DNA of 64,000 nucleotides from the NCBI GenBank assembly GCA_963732845.1, contig CAVTBE010000004.1, positions 72,711 through 136,710 of the forward strand. The letters run 5' to 3'. This document shows, piece after piece, positions 1-7,872 of this stretch (the stretch's first letter is position 1; each line of letters opens with the position of its first letter). A model generated the notes under the pieces. That model was given only the letters and a program-made list of their open reading frames with translations, ran no database searches and was not told where the DNA came from. The stretch is from CAVSRC01 sp963732845 (GTDB lineage: Bacteria > Pseudomonadota > Alphaproteobacteria > Rhizobiales > Kaistiaceae). Both the position numbers and the translations under genes were made by a program.

Positions 1-686
1 CCGGTGCCGACGAGCGCCGCGGCGACCTGCCAGGTCGGCGGCGTGACCCAGATGGGCGGCAGGGCCGGCGTCAGGACGACGGTTGCCAGTGCCGCGGCAT
101 AGATCAGCATGCCGGCGGGGCTGTTGGTGGCCGACAGCACGCGGGTGGAGAGCGAATAGCCGGCGTAGCAGAAGGCGGCGGCGACCGAGTACAGGGCGGC
201 CGGATTGAACGAGGCAGGCTCGGGCCGGACGACGACGAGCACGCCGATGAAGCCGACGGTGACGGCCGCCCAGCGGCGCCGACCCGGCCATTCGCCAAGC
301 ACCGGGCCGGCGAGCGCGGTGGCGAGCAGCGGGCCGGCGAACAGGATCGAGCCGGTCACCGCCAGCGGCAGGTAGCGCAGGGCGAAGAAGTTGAAGACGG
401 TGGAGCCGAGCAGGAAGAGGCCGCGCCAGACCTGCAGCCACGGCCGCCTGGTGGCGTAGTCCGACCAGTGGCGCCAGGGCTGCAGCACGACGACGGCGAA
501 GAGCAGATTGACGGCGTAGCGGAACCAGGCGACCTCGAGCGAGGGCACGGCACGGGCGGCGTATTTGGCCATGGTGTCGAGCAGAGCGAGGCAGAAGACG
601 GCGGCCAGGATCAGCGCGATGCCGCGCACGCGGACGGCGGTCTCCTCTGGCGTCAGCGGTTGGTGGCGCGGGTTCAACTGCAGCAT
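1..686 (-). CDS. EamA/DMT-family membrane transporter, 3' end cut by window edge
   Basis: About 228 residues are visible and the C-terminus lies beyond the left edge. The translation is a chain of hydrophobic helices with short loops. It shows the EamA (drug/metabolite transporter) pattern: a first helix after MLQLNPRHQ, an LEVAWFRY segment at the helix 2 start, and GEWPGRRRW before VTVGFIGVLVVVRP. Family members export amino acids, purines or other metabolites from the cytoplasm; no substrate can be read here. The ATG at 684-686 is the first good start. It lies 48 bases downstream of the short-chain dehydrogenase on the same strand, so the two may be co-transcribed. Confidence 0.85.
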   Translation of the reverse strand, partial: MLQLNPRHQPLTPEETAVRVRGIALILAAVFCLALLDTMAKYAARAVPSLEVAWFRYAVNLLFAVVVLQPWRHWSDYATRRPWLQVWRGLFLLGSTVFNFFALRYLPLAVTGSILFAGPLLATALAGPVLGEWPGRRRWAAVTVGFIGVLVVVRPEPASFNPAALYSVAAAFCYAGYSLSTRVLSATNSPAGMLIYAAALATVVLTPALPPIWVTPPTWQVAAALVGT

Positions 687-734
687 CCCGCCGGCGCACG
701 GCGGCGGGTTCCGCCGCCACAGGGTCGCGCGGCG

Positions 735-1490
735 TCAGTAGGTGGCACGGCCGCCGGAAATATCGAAGGTGAAGCCGGTGGTGAAGGAGCACTCCTCCGA
801 CACCATGAAGGCAATGGTGGCGGCGATTTCCTCGACGGCGACGAAACGGCCGCGCGGGATCTTGGACAGCATATAGGCGATGTGGGCGTCGCTCACCTGA
901 TCGAGGATGCGGGTGGCGGCGGTCGCCGGGGCGATGGCGTTGACCGAGATGTTGTTGCCGGCGGTCTCCTTGGCCAGCGACTTGGTGAGCGCGATGACGG
1001 CGGCTTTCGAGGCCGAATAGGACGAGGCGGTGGGGTTGCCTTCCTTGCCGGCGATGGAGGCGACGTTGGCGATGCGGCCGTAGTCGCGGGCGATCATGTC
1101 GCCGACGAAGGCGCGGCAGCAGAGGAACTGGCTGCGCAGGTTGACGCGGATGACGCGGTCCCACTCGTCGATCGGATAGTCGGCAACGTTGGCGTTGAGG
1201 CCGGCGACGCCGGCATTGTTGACCAGGATATCGACCGGGCCGAGCTGGGCGAGCGTCTCCGCCTTGGCGGCATCCACCTGGTGTTCGTCGGCAACGTCGA
1301 CGGCAAGCGCGATCACCTTGCCATGGCCGGCGAGTTCGCCGGCGGTCGCCTCGACCAGCTTCCTGTCGCGGTCCCAAAGGGCGACGGCGGCCTTGCCGTC
1401 GAGCAGGCGCTCGGCCACCGCGCGGCCGATGCCCTGAGCGCCGCCGGTGACGACGGCGACGCGGTTTGCGAAATCGAACTGGATTGGCAC
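735..1490 (-). CDS. Short-chain dehydrogenase/reductase (SDR), 251 aa
   Basis: Classical SDR oxidoreductase of the FabG/3-oxoacyl-reductase-like group, expected to reduce or oxidise a carbonyl/hydroxyl with NAD(P)(H) in the cytoplasm. The cofactor loop TGGAQGIG is at residues 15-22, NNAG follows in mid-protein, and the catalytic Tyr-x3-Lys is at about residues 158-162 in the segment SYSASKAA. The C-terminus ends GGRATY, and the GG before the end is typical of the family. Full length. It is transcribed away from the MarR gene upstream and could be the last-but-one gene of the minus-strand cluster. The substrate is not predictable from sequence alone. Confidence 0.9.
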   Translation of the reverse strand: MPIQFDFANRVAVVTGGAQGIGRAVAERLLDGKAAVALWDRDRKLVEATAGELAGHGKVIALAVDVADEHQVDAAKAETLAQLGPVDILVNNAGVAGLNANVADYPIDEWDRVIRVNLRSQFLCCRAFVGDMIARDYGRIANVASIAGKEGNPTASSYSASKAAVIALTKSLAKETAGNNISVNAIAPATAATRILDQVSDAHIAYMLSKIPRGRFVAVEEIAATIAFMVSEECSFTTGFTFDISGGRATY

Positions 1491-1592
1491 GGCGGACCTG
1501 CTGGCTGGATCGGAAATGCGGGACGGCGAATGCGTGATGGTAGTCCGGCGCGGCGGCAGGAGGCAATTGTCTCGGGCGGCTTTCCTGCCGGC

Positions 1593-2090
1593 TCAGCCTG
1601 CGACGGCGGCCTCTTCCGTCTCGCCGTCGTCGCTATCGGCGTCGGCCGCGTGGGTGCCCCTCGCGGCGGCGAGATTGCGCTCGACCTGGCGCAGCAGCTT
1701 GCGCAGACGCTTGCGGTCCTTGTCGTCAATACCGTCGAGCGCCGTCTTCTCGATGCGCTTCCACAGCTTGTCGATCTGGCCGATGGCGTCGCGGCCGCGC
1801 TCGGTCAGGAACACCTGGGCCTGGCGGCCGTCGCCGGGCGCGGCACGACGCTCGACATAATCCTGGGCGGCAAGCCGGCTGATCATCTTGGTGACGGTCG
1901 GGGGCTGGACGCCGAGGGTGGCGGCAAGGTCGCTCATCGACATGCCGTCGGAGCCGGCAAGCGCCTTGAGCAGGGTTTCCTGGCCGGAATGCAGGTTGAT
2001 GCGGGACAGCTGACTCCCCGCCCGCACCCGGTAGGCGTGTGCCGCCTGGGCGAGCCTGTACGTAACCGTGCGGCGATGGTCGAACCCCAT
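1593..2090 (-). CDS. MarR-family transcriptional regulator, 165 aa
   Basis: Winged-helix regulator of the MarR type. Residues about 30-100 hold the DNA-binding domain, with SMSDLAATLGVQPPTVTKM as the helix-turn-helix and ERRAAPGDGRQAQVFLTERG as the beta wing carrying the family's D-x-R signature. The last 30 residues are acidic and low complexity, probably disordered. A perfect inverted repeat lies three bases in front of its ATG, which suggests autorepression. It sits between the flavodoxin-fold oxidoreductase operon upstream and the SDR downstream, all on the same strand, so it is a plausible local regulator of either. Confidence 0.9.
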   Translation of the reverse strand: MGFDHRRTVTYRLAQAAHAYRVRAGSQLSRINLHSGQETLLKALAGSDGMSMSDLAATLGVQPPTVTKMISRLAAQDYVERRAAPGDGRQAQVFLTERGRDAIGQIDKLWKRIEKTALDGIDDKDRKRLRKLLRQVERNLAAARGTHAADADSDDGETEEAAVAG

Positions 2091-2093
2091 GAA

Positions 2094-2107
2094 TTTAGGG
2101 ACCTAAA
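2094..2107. promoter_or_regulatory. Putative MarR operator (inverted repeat TTTAGG-GA-CCTAAA)
   Basis: Perfect 6-bp inverted repeat with a 2-bp spacer directly upstream of the MarR start codon. The position and dyad symmetry are those expected for an autoregulatory MarR box. The assignment is inference from position; no second copy was found in the window. Confidence 0.5.
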
Positions 2108-2164
2108 CAATGAACATGAATTCTGTATGACGGCCGCAAAGCGTCCGCAAGGTTTGTCAGGGGC

Positions 2165-2746
2165 TCAAAATGCGCGCATTTCGCGCGCCACGCGCTCGAG
2201 GAAGGCGGCGCGGACCTCCTCGTTGTTGCGGTTCATGTTGTGGAGGGCAATGTAGCGGGTCTTGGCCAACGGATGGCAGACGGCGCGCACGGCGCGGGTG
2301 ACCACCTTTTTCGGCGGATCGCCCATCAGAAGCGTGCGCCAGCGGTCGCCGCCATAGGTAACCACGGCGGCAAGCTTGCGGATGTTGGAGAGATTCGGCC
2401 AGGTGCGCCCGTTGGCGAGCCTGAAGGAGACGCCGGGCAGGAAGACGCGATCGAAAAAACCCTTGAGAATCGCCGGATAGCCGTAGTTCCAGACGGGGAA
2501 GTTGAGGACCAGCGCCTCGGCGGCGCGGACGCGATCGACATAGGCCTGAACCGGCTTCGTGCAGGTCTCGACGTCGTGATAGTTCAGCCGCTCCTCGCGC
2601 GAGAGGACCGGATTGAAGCCCTCGGCATAGAGATCGCAATCGTCGACCTCGTGGCCGGCGGCGGCGAGTGACTCGACAACGGTGCGATGGGCCGACGCCG
2701 CGAAGCTGGTCTCGACCGGGTGGGCGAAGAGGACAAGTACGCGCAT
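2165..2746 (-). CDS. NAD(P)H-dependent oxidoreductase, flavodoxin-like fold (193 aa)
   Basis: Member of the NQO/KefF/MdaB-type flavodoxin-like quinone reductases. These are small FMN or FAD proteins that transfer two electrons from NAD(P)H to quinones or other acceptors. The N-terminus MRVLVLFAHPVETSF is the flavin-phosphate-binding strand-loop. NFPVWNYGYPAILKGFFDRVF is the conserved central segment (usually FPxWWxxxPAxLKGwiDRV). Length is normal for the family. It starts 9 bases after the HXXEE gene ends and is the last gene of the ABC transporter/amidohydrolase/FAD oxidase operon. It may therefore re-oxidise or detoxify a quinone-like product of that pathway; this role is inference. Confidence 0.85.
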   Translation of the reverse strand: MRVLVLFAHPVETSFAASAHRTVVESLAAAGHEVDDCDLYAEGFNPVLSREERLNYHDVETCTKPVQAYVDRVRAAEALVLNFPVWNYGYPAILKGFFDRVFLPGVSFRLANGRTWPNLSNIRKLAAVVTYGGDRWRTLLMGDPPKKVVTRAVRAVCHPLAKTRYIALHNMNRNNEEVRAAFLERVAREMRAF

Positions 2747-2755
2747 GGGGCGGTC

Positions 2756-3268
2756 TCACTGCAAGGGCAAGCGTGCGGCGGCCCAGAGCAGGCCGAGAAG
2801 AACGGGGCCGTGGAGAAGCAGCGCCAGCGGGATGAGCCAGAGGAGGGCGGACGACGAATACCAGTGCTCCCGCCAGACGATGGCGATGAGCCAGAGCGAG
2901 AAGGGCAGGTTGACGAGGACGGCCGTCACCAGACCCGGCGAATAGCCACGCATCAGGACTGCCGCTCCGACATGCGAGGCGACGTTCAGGAGCATGGTCG
3001 CCTGGATGGCGAGCAAGGCATAGCCGGCGGCGCTTTCCGGCGCCGCGGGGTCGCCCGACAAGGCGATGAGGAAAGCAAGGGCCGTGATGAAGACCAGAAG
3101 CGCGACGAACTGGCGATAGCTGTAAATGCCGATGAGACGCTTCAGCCGCTCCGGCATGGCAGCGCGCGCGGCTGGCAAATAACGCTTCATCAGCAGGCCC
3201 TCCTCCAGGTTATGGACGGCGAAGAGGGCCGGCACCAGCCAAAGCAGACCGGCGCTGGTGTCGAACAT
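2756..3268 (-). CDS. HXXEE-domain integral membrane protein (170 aa)
   Basis: Small polytopic membrane protein with about four to five hydrophobic segments. The diagnostic His-x-x-Glu-Glu motif lies in the first helix at residues 19-23 (HNLEE). The HXXEE family is widespread but functionally uncharacterised; the polar motif inside a membrane helix could bind a metal or act as a catalytic site. It is flanked by tight spacing, 10 bases from the FAD oxidase stop and 9 bases to the flavodoxin-fold gene, so it almost certainly belongs to the operon. Its placement inside a catabolic operon is a useful clue to function. Confidence 0.85.
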   Translation of the reverse strand: MFDTSAGLLWLVPALFAVHNLEEGLLMKRYLPAARAAMPERLKRLIGIYSYRQFVALLVFITALAFLIALSGDPAAPESAAGYALLAIQATMLLNVASHVGAAVLMRGYSPGLVTAVLVNLPFSLWLIAIVWREHWYSSSALLWLIPLALLLHGPVLLGLLWAAARLPLQ

Positions 3269-3278
3269 GGGCGTGGCC

Positions 3279-4697
3279 TCATTCCGCCGCGGGCTGCTGG
3301 AGGCCGGGGAAGAGATAGACCTTGTCCGAGTTCAGGTCGAAATCCGGGTTCTCCCAGGCGATCATCTTGCCGGGATTGAGCAGGCCCTTGGGGTCGGCTT
3401 CCTGCTTGAAGGCGAGCTGCACCGCGTCGGTCTTCTTCATGCCGCCTTCCTCCAGCGTGTAGCGGTGCGGATTGAAGATGGCGACGCCGTTGTCCTCGTG
3501 GATCCTGATCAGGTCATCGAGGCGTTCGTCGCTGGTGTAGCGCACCATGGGTAGACCGGCGGCGGTGACCTTGCCGTCGAAGCGGATGAATTCGAGATGG
3601 CCCGGCATCTCGTCGCCGAGAAGCCTGGTCATCGTCTCGACGGTCTTCAGGTGATGGGGGAAGCGGTGCTGGGTCTGCAGATAGGTGATGGTCGGATCGA
3701 CGCGCAGCGCCCTGAGCGTCGTGTGGTTCCAGGCAAGCTCGTAGACCGGCGGCAGGCCCTTCTTTTCTTCGGCGCTGGCGGTGTCGGCGCGGAACAGGAT
3801 CTCGGCCTTCTCGCGCTGCGCCAGAGCCAGGAAGGGCGAGAGCGCGTGCGGCGCCACCATGAGCAGGACGACCGAGTGCTCGCGCCGGAAGAACTTCTGG
3901 TGACGCAGGAAATAGTCGTGCGGTGCGGGGGCGGCGACGGTGGCGATCTCCTTGAAGAGAAGGCCGTCCTCGTTGCCGAGGAGATCGGCGAAGCGCACCG
4001 CGTCCATGTAGTCGTCGTAGCCGACGATGACGTCGATCCAGTCATAGGCGGCGTCGAGTGGCACATCGACCTCGGTGATGATGCCGTTGGTGCCGTAGGC
4101 ATGCATGACCTTGAGCAGGTCCCAGCCTTCCAGCGCCAGCACGCGCGGCTCGGCCTCCATGGTGACGATGCGCATGCCGAGGACATTGCCGATGTTGCGC
4201 AGGCCGCCCCAGTTGATCGAACCGATGCCGCCCGAGCCGCCGGCGATGAAGCCGCCGATCGTCGCCGTGGCCGCGGTCGAGGGGTGCATGCGCAGCTCCT
4301 GCCCGCTTTCGGCGCGCAACTGCCTGTCGACCTGGGCAACGACGGCGCCGGGCTCGGTGACGACGCGGCCAGGCGCGATCGCCTTGACCTTGTTCATGTC
4401 GGCGAGGCTGAGCACGACGCCGCCGGAGAGCGGCATGGCCTGGCCGTAATTGCCGGTGCCGGTGCCACGCGGGGTGACCGGAATGCCGAGCGCGAAGCAG
4501 GCCTTCAGGACGCCGATGACCTCGGCCTCGCTTTTCGGCGAGACGACGATATCGCCGGTGACGTGGTCGAGCTGGCGCTTGAGCACCGGCGAGTACCAGT
4601 AGAAGTCGCGGCTCTTCTGCTTGACGATGGCCGGATGGTCCTCGATCCGGATGCCGTCGAGTTCTTTCTTGAGGGCGTCGATGTCGTAGGCGCTCAT
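3279..4697 (-). CDS. FAD-binding oxidase, GlcD/vanillyl-alcohol-oxidase type (472 aa), copy 1
   Basis: Flavoprotein of the PCMH/VAO family, related to D-lactate dehydrogenase and glycolate oxidase GlcD. The FAD-binding half contains PVTPRGTGTGNYGQA followed by GGVVLSLADMNKV and later STAATATIGGFIAGGSGG. The C-terminal half carries AWNHTTLRALRVDPTITYL and ends LLNPGKMI, the usual C-terminal FAD-oxidase motif. The ATG overlaps the amidohydrolase stop as ATGA, which fixes the start; the frame stays open upstream of this ATG but only as a shadow of the amidohydrolase gene. A clear paralogue lies at 15341-16729. It probably oxidises an alpha-hydroxy acid or similar intermediate; the substrate is unknown. 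Confidence 0.9.
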   Translation of the reverse strand: MSAYDIDALKKELDGIRIEDHPAIVKQKSRDFYWYSPVLKRQLDHVTGDIVVSPKSEAEVIGVLKACFALGIPVTPRGTGTGNYGQAMPLSGGVVLSLADMNKVKAIAPGRVVTEPGAVVAQVDRQLRAESGQELRMHPSTAATATIGGFIAGGSGGIGSINWGGLRNIGNVLGMRIVTMEAEPRVLALEGWDLLKVMHAYGTNGIITEVDVPLDAAYDWIDVIVGYDDYMDAVRFADLLGNEDGLLFKEIATVAAPAPHDYFLRHQKFFRREHSVVLLMVAPHALSPFLALAQREKAEILFRADTASAEEKKGLPPVYELAWNHTTLRALRVDPTITYLQTQHRFPHHLKTVETMTRLLGDEMPGHLEFIRFDGKVTAAGLPMVRYTSDERLDDLIRIHEDNGVAIFNPHRYTLEEGGMKKTDAVQLAFKQEADPKGLLNPGKMIAWENPDFDLNSDKVYLFPGLQQPAAE

Positions 4698-6010
4698 GCG
4701 GTCACCATGATGTCGTCGAGCTCCCGGTAATCGGGGAGGGTGCGGTCGATGGGCCTGCCGGCGCGCAGCACGGTGCGGTCGGCCTGCGGGCGGGCGAGCA
4801 GTTCGGTGAAGGTGCGGGCGCGGAAGAGCACCAGATCGGCGGGACCACCGGCGACGACGACGCCGCGATCCGGGCGGCCGACGATTTCGGCGGGCGCGCG
4901 GGCGACGGCCGTCGGCCAGTTGCCGAGGGGATGGTCGAAATGGGCGATGCGCACCGCCTCGCGGAAGACCTCGACCATGTCGAGATCGCCATAGGCATAG
5001 AAGGGGTCGCGGGTGTTGTCGGAGGCGACGGCGACCGGCACGCCGCGGTCGGTGAACTCGTGCAGCAGGGTGATGCCGCGCCAGCGCGGCGTCCGGCAGG
5101 CGACGCGGTCCTGCAGATACATGTTGCACATGGGCAGCGAGACGACGGCGATGCCGGCCTCGGCCACCCGCGCAATCGTCTCCCGCGCCTCGTCGTCGGG
5201 CTGGACGGCGAGCGAGCAGCAATGGCCGCAGACGATCCTGCCGGGAAAGCGGAGCTTGAGGGCCGCATCGGCGATGGCGCGCAGCGAGCGCGCCTGCGGG
5301 TCGCTTGTCTCGTCGACGTGAAAATCGAGATCGAGGCCGCGCTCGGCGGCGGCGACCATCATCTTCTCGATCAGCGCGTCGAGGTCCGGCATCATGAAGG
5401 TGACGGCGCCAAGCACGCCGCGGTGCTCCGCGACGAGATCGACGATCTCGCGGGCATAAGCGTCATCGGCGAAGAGATCGATGCTGAACAGCGCCACCGC
5501 CTGAAGCTCGACGCGACCGGCCCACTTCTCGCGCATCCGGGCGAAGGCCGGCCAGCTTTCCAGGTGCTGCGGGTGGCCGGAATCGAGGTGGGTGCGCAAG
5601 AGCGCCGTGCCGTGGGCGTAAGCGGCGCGCAGCGCGAAATCCATGCGGCGCTCGATGTCGTGCGGGCGCCAGTGCATCTCGCGGTCGATACGCACCGATT
5701 CCAGCGCGCCGGCGAAGGTGCCGTCGGGATTACGTCGGCGCGGCCAGATGTGGCCCTTGTCGAGATGGGTGTGCATGTCGACGAAGCACGGCCAGACCAT
5801 GCCGCGGTCGAGGTCGAACCCCGGCAGCCTGGTGCGGCGGCCGGGCGGGTCGATGCGCTCGATCAGGCCGTTGCGCACGGTGATGTCGGCGCCGATCAGC
5901 CCATCCTGGTCCGGCGTGCCGGAAAAGCCATCCACCAGAACGGCCGGCAGTGTGGCGTTCGCCAGGACGAAACGCGCCTCGCGCGGGATCTTGGCGAAGC
6001 CCTTTGCCAT
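4694..6010 (-). CDS. Amidohydrolase, cytosine-deaminase-like (438 aa)
   Basis: Metal-dependent hydrolase of the amidohydrolase superfamily closest to cytosine/isoguanine/creatinine deaminases (CodA group). The first metal motif H-x-H is at residues 80-82 in FVDMHTHLDKGHIWPR, where the DKGH continuation is typical of CodA. HVDET follows in mid-protein and SDNTRDPFYAYGD carries the catalytic Asp. Several starts are possible; ATG at 6008-6010 is preferred because it follows the permease stop by four bases. Overlap with the FAD oxidase and proximity to the ABC transporter suggest it deaminates or opens an imported N-heterocycle. Whether that is cytosine, creatinine or another ring cannot be told from sequence. 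Confidence 0.85.
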   Translation of the reverse strand: MAKGFAKIPREARFVLANATLPAVLVDGFSGTPDQDGLIGADITVRNGLIERIDPPGRRTRLPGFDLDRGMVWPCFVDMHTHLDKGHIWPRRRNPDGTFAGALESVRIDREMHWRPHDIERRMDFALRAAYAHGTALLRTHLDSGHPQHLESWPAFARMREKWAGRVELQAVALFSIDLFADDAYAREIVDLVAEHRGVLGAVTFMMPDLDALIEKMMVAAAERGLDLDFHVDETSDPQARSLRAIADAALKLRFPGRIVCGHCCSLAVQPDDEARETIARVAEAGIAVVSLPMCNMYLQDRVACRTPRWRGITLLHEFTDRGVPVAVASDNTRDPFYAYGDLDMVEVFREAVRIAHFDHPLGNWPTAVARAPAEIVGRPDRGVVVAGGPADLVLFRARTFTELLARPQADRTVLRAGRPIDRTLPDYRELDDIMVTA

Positions 6011-6014
6011 GCCT

Positions 6015-6899
6015 CTAGTTCTCGCGGCGGACGGCACTTTCGTGCCAGCGCCTGAGGAAGAGATGAGAGATCAGGCTGGTGGCGAAGAAGATCACGACGC
6101 CGGTGAAGGAAAGCAGCACGAGCGCCGCGAAGAGGCGCGGGATGTTCAGCCGGAACTGCGATTCGAGCAGGCGGAAGGCGAGGCCGGAACCGGCGCCGGC
6201 CGAGCCGGCAGCGAATTCGGCGACGACTGCGGCAATCAGCGCGAGGCCACCGGCGATGCGGAGGCCGGCGAGGAAATAGGGCAGGGCGCTCGGCAGCTTG
6301 AGCAGGATGAGGCTCTGCCAGCGGTTGGCGCCATAGAGTTCGAACAGGTTGAGTAGGTTGTGGTCGGTCGAGCGCAACCCTTGTGTGGTGTTGGAGAGGA
6401 CCGGGAAGAAGGCGACGATCCAGGCGCAGATGAGGAGCGCCGTCTGGGTGTTCGGCGTGTAGATGAGGATCAGCGGCGCGATGGCGACGATCGGCGTCAC
6501 CTGCAGGATGACGGCGTAGGGATAGAGCGCCAGCTCGATCCATTTCGACTGGGACATGAGGATGGCGAGCGCGACGCCGCCGACCAGCGCGATGGCGAGC
6601 GCCGAGAAGGTGATCTTGAGGGTGACCAGCAGGGCCGGCAGCAGGATCGGATAGTCGGTGCCGAAAGCCTGGGCGATGCGCAGCGGGCTCGGCAGGATGT
6701 AGTGCGGCACGTGCGCGACGTCGACGTAGACCTGCCAGACGACGATGAGCAGGGCGAGCATGCCGACCGGGATGGCGATGCGCGCGAAGCGCTCGCCGAG
6801 GCTCTGGGCGGGTGGCGGCCGCGGCGCTTCGTCCTCGCCCTGGTGGAGCGGTGCGGTCAGATCGGTCTTTTCGGCTTCAAGCATCGTCATTGCAGTCAA
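6015..6899 (-). CDS. ABC transporter permease, SsuC/TauC/ThiX type (294 aa)
   Basis: Inner-membrane component of an uptake ABC transporter in the nitrate/taurine/pyrimidine class. About 40 polar N-terminal residues precede the first helix (VGMLALLIVVWQVYVDVAHVPHY), and roughly six helices follow. The EAA-type cytoplasmic loop is visible around ELYGANRWQSLILLKLPSALPYFLAGLRIAGG. The gene overlaps the ATPase gene by four bases (ATGA at 6896-6899), so the two are translationally coupled. With the ATPase and the NMT1-type binding protein it makes a complete three-component importer. Confidence 0.93.
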   Translation of the reverse strand: MTAMTMLEAEKTDLTAPLHQGEDEAPRPPPAQSLGERFARIAIPVGMLALLIVVWQVYVDVAHVPHYILPSPLRIAQAFGTDYPILLPALLVTLKITFSALAIALVGGVALAILMSQSKWIELALYPYAVILQVTPIVAIAPLILIYTPNTQTALLICAWIVAFFPVLSNTTQGLRSTDHNLLNLFELYGANRWQSLILLKLPSALPYFLAGLRIAGGLALIAAVVAEFAAGSAGAGSGLAFRLLESQFRLNIPRLFAALVLLSFTGVVIFFATSLISHLFLRRWHESAVRREN

Positions 6900-7726
6900 T
6901 GGGTTGCCTCAATCGCGCCGTGCAGCGCCTCGGAGGTGCGCCGGCAGTAATTGTTGTAGACGGACGAGGTGCGGAACTCCTCCTCGCGCGGATAAGGCGC
7001 GTCGACGGCGATGTCGCGGACGACGCGTCCCGGCCGCGCCGCCATGACGACGATGCGGCTCGACAGATAGACCGACTCGAAGACCGAGTGGGTGACGAAG
7101 ATCACCGTCCAGCCGAACGTCTCCCACAGGTGGAGCAGGTCGTTGTTGAGCTTGAAGCGGGTGATCTCGTCGAGCGCGGCGAAGGGCTCGTCCATGAGGA
7201 GAAGCTTGGGCTTGGTGATCAGCGCGCGGGCGATGGAGACGCGCATCTTCATGCCGCCCGACAGCTCGCGCGGATAGGAATTGGCGAATTTCTCGAGGCC
7301 GACCATATGGAGGGCCTCCATGACGCGCTCGTGCGCCGCCGCCTTGGAGATGCGCTGCAGGCGCAGCGGCAGCCAGACATTGGCGAAGACCGTGCCCCAC
7401 GGCATCAGGGTCGGCTCCTGGAAGACGAAACCGATCTCCTTCTGCGGGTGGCCCTCGGCGTCGTAATGGTCCGCCGACGGCCAGTCGATGGTGCCCGAGG
7501 TGGTCTCGCCGAGGCCGGCGATGATGCGCAGCACCGTCGATTTGCCGCAGCCGGAGGGGCCGAGCAGGCTGACGAACTCACCCTGGCCGATATCGAGCGA
7601 CATGTTCTGCAAGGCGACGGTGCCGTTGGAGAACATCTTGGAGACGCCGCGCAGCGACACCAGAGGCCGCGTCCCGCGTTGCGGCGGGGAGGGCGGGATA
7701 TCGCGCGGCATAACATTGCTATTCAA
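6896..7726 (-). CDS. ABC transporter ATP-binding protein, SsuB/TauB type (276 aa)
   Basis: Cytoplasmic ATPase of the same importer. Walker A is GPSGCGKST, the Q-loop is VFQEPTLMPW, the signature is LSGGMKMRVSIARA, Walker B is LLLMDEPFAALDE, and the switch His is in VIFVTHSVFES. All motifs are intact. The start at 7726 is a good ATG. A 146-bp gap with two strong stem-loops separates it from the upstream binding-protein gene, whereas the downstream permease overlaps it, which suggests lower expression of the membrane parts than of the binding protein. Confidence 0.95.
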   Translation of the reverse strand: MNSNVMPRDIPPSPPQRGTRPLVSLRGVSKMFSNGTVALQNMSLDIGQGEFVSLLGPSGCGKSTVLRIIAGLGETTSGTIDWPSADHYDAEGHPQKEIGFVFQEPTLMPWGTVFANVWLPLRLQRISKAAAHERVMEALHMVGLEKFANSYPRELSGGMKMRVSIARALITKPKLLLMDEPFAALDEITRFKLNNDLLHLWETFGWTVIFVTHSVFESVYLSSRIVVMAARPGRVVRDIAVDAPYPREEEFRTSSVYNNYCRRTSEALHGAIEATH

Positions 7727-7762
7727 GGATTTGCTCCAGTTTAACGCCAGGACGCGGGCGGC

Positions 7763-7819
7763 GACGGCACGGTGCCGTCAGGTTGCCAATCAAGATGGCG
7801 GAGCTGCGGCTCCGCCATC
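7763..7819 (-). terminator. Two adjacent intercistronic stem-loops between binding-protein and ATPase genes
   Basis: On the minus-strand transcript the first hairpin is GATGGCGGAGC / GCTCCGCCATC (11-bp perfect stem, 4-base loop, 7794-7819). The second is GACGGCAC / GTGCCGTC (8 bp, 7763-7779). Neither has a strong U-tract, so they are better read as a transcript-stabilising or partially terminating structure, a common way to make binding protein in excess over permease and ATPase. Confidence 0.45.
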
Positions 7820-7872
7820 CGTCTTCCCTGGCCCCGGCGCCTGCGGATTGCCGTCGTCGGGGCTGTCGTTGT

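Noticed and set aside
468..2255. Long plus-strand open frame (about 595 codons) opposite the SDR and MarR genes
   Set aside because: Gly/Ala/Arg/Asp-rich composition without recognisable motifs; it is the antisense shadow of well supported minus-strand genes in high-GC DNA.
3279..5222. Apparent 647-codon fusion of an Arg-rich region to the first FAD oxidase
   Set aside because: The upstream part is the out-of-frame shadow of the amidohydrolase; the ATGA overlap fixes the start at 4697.
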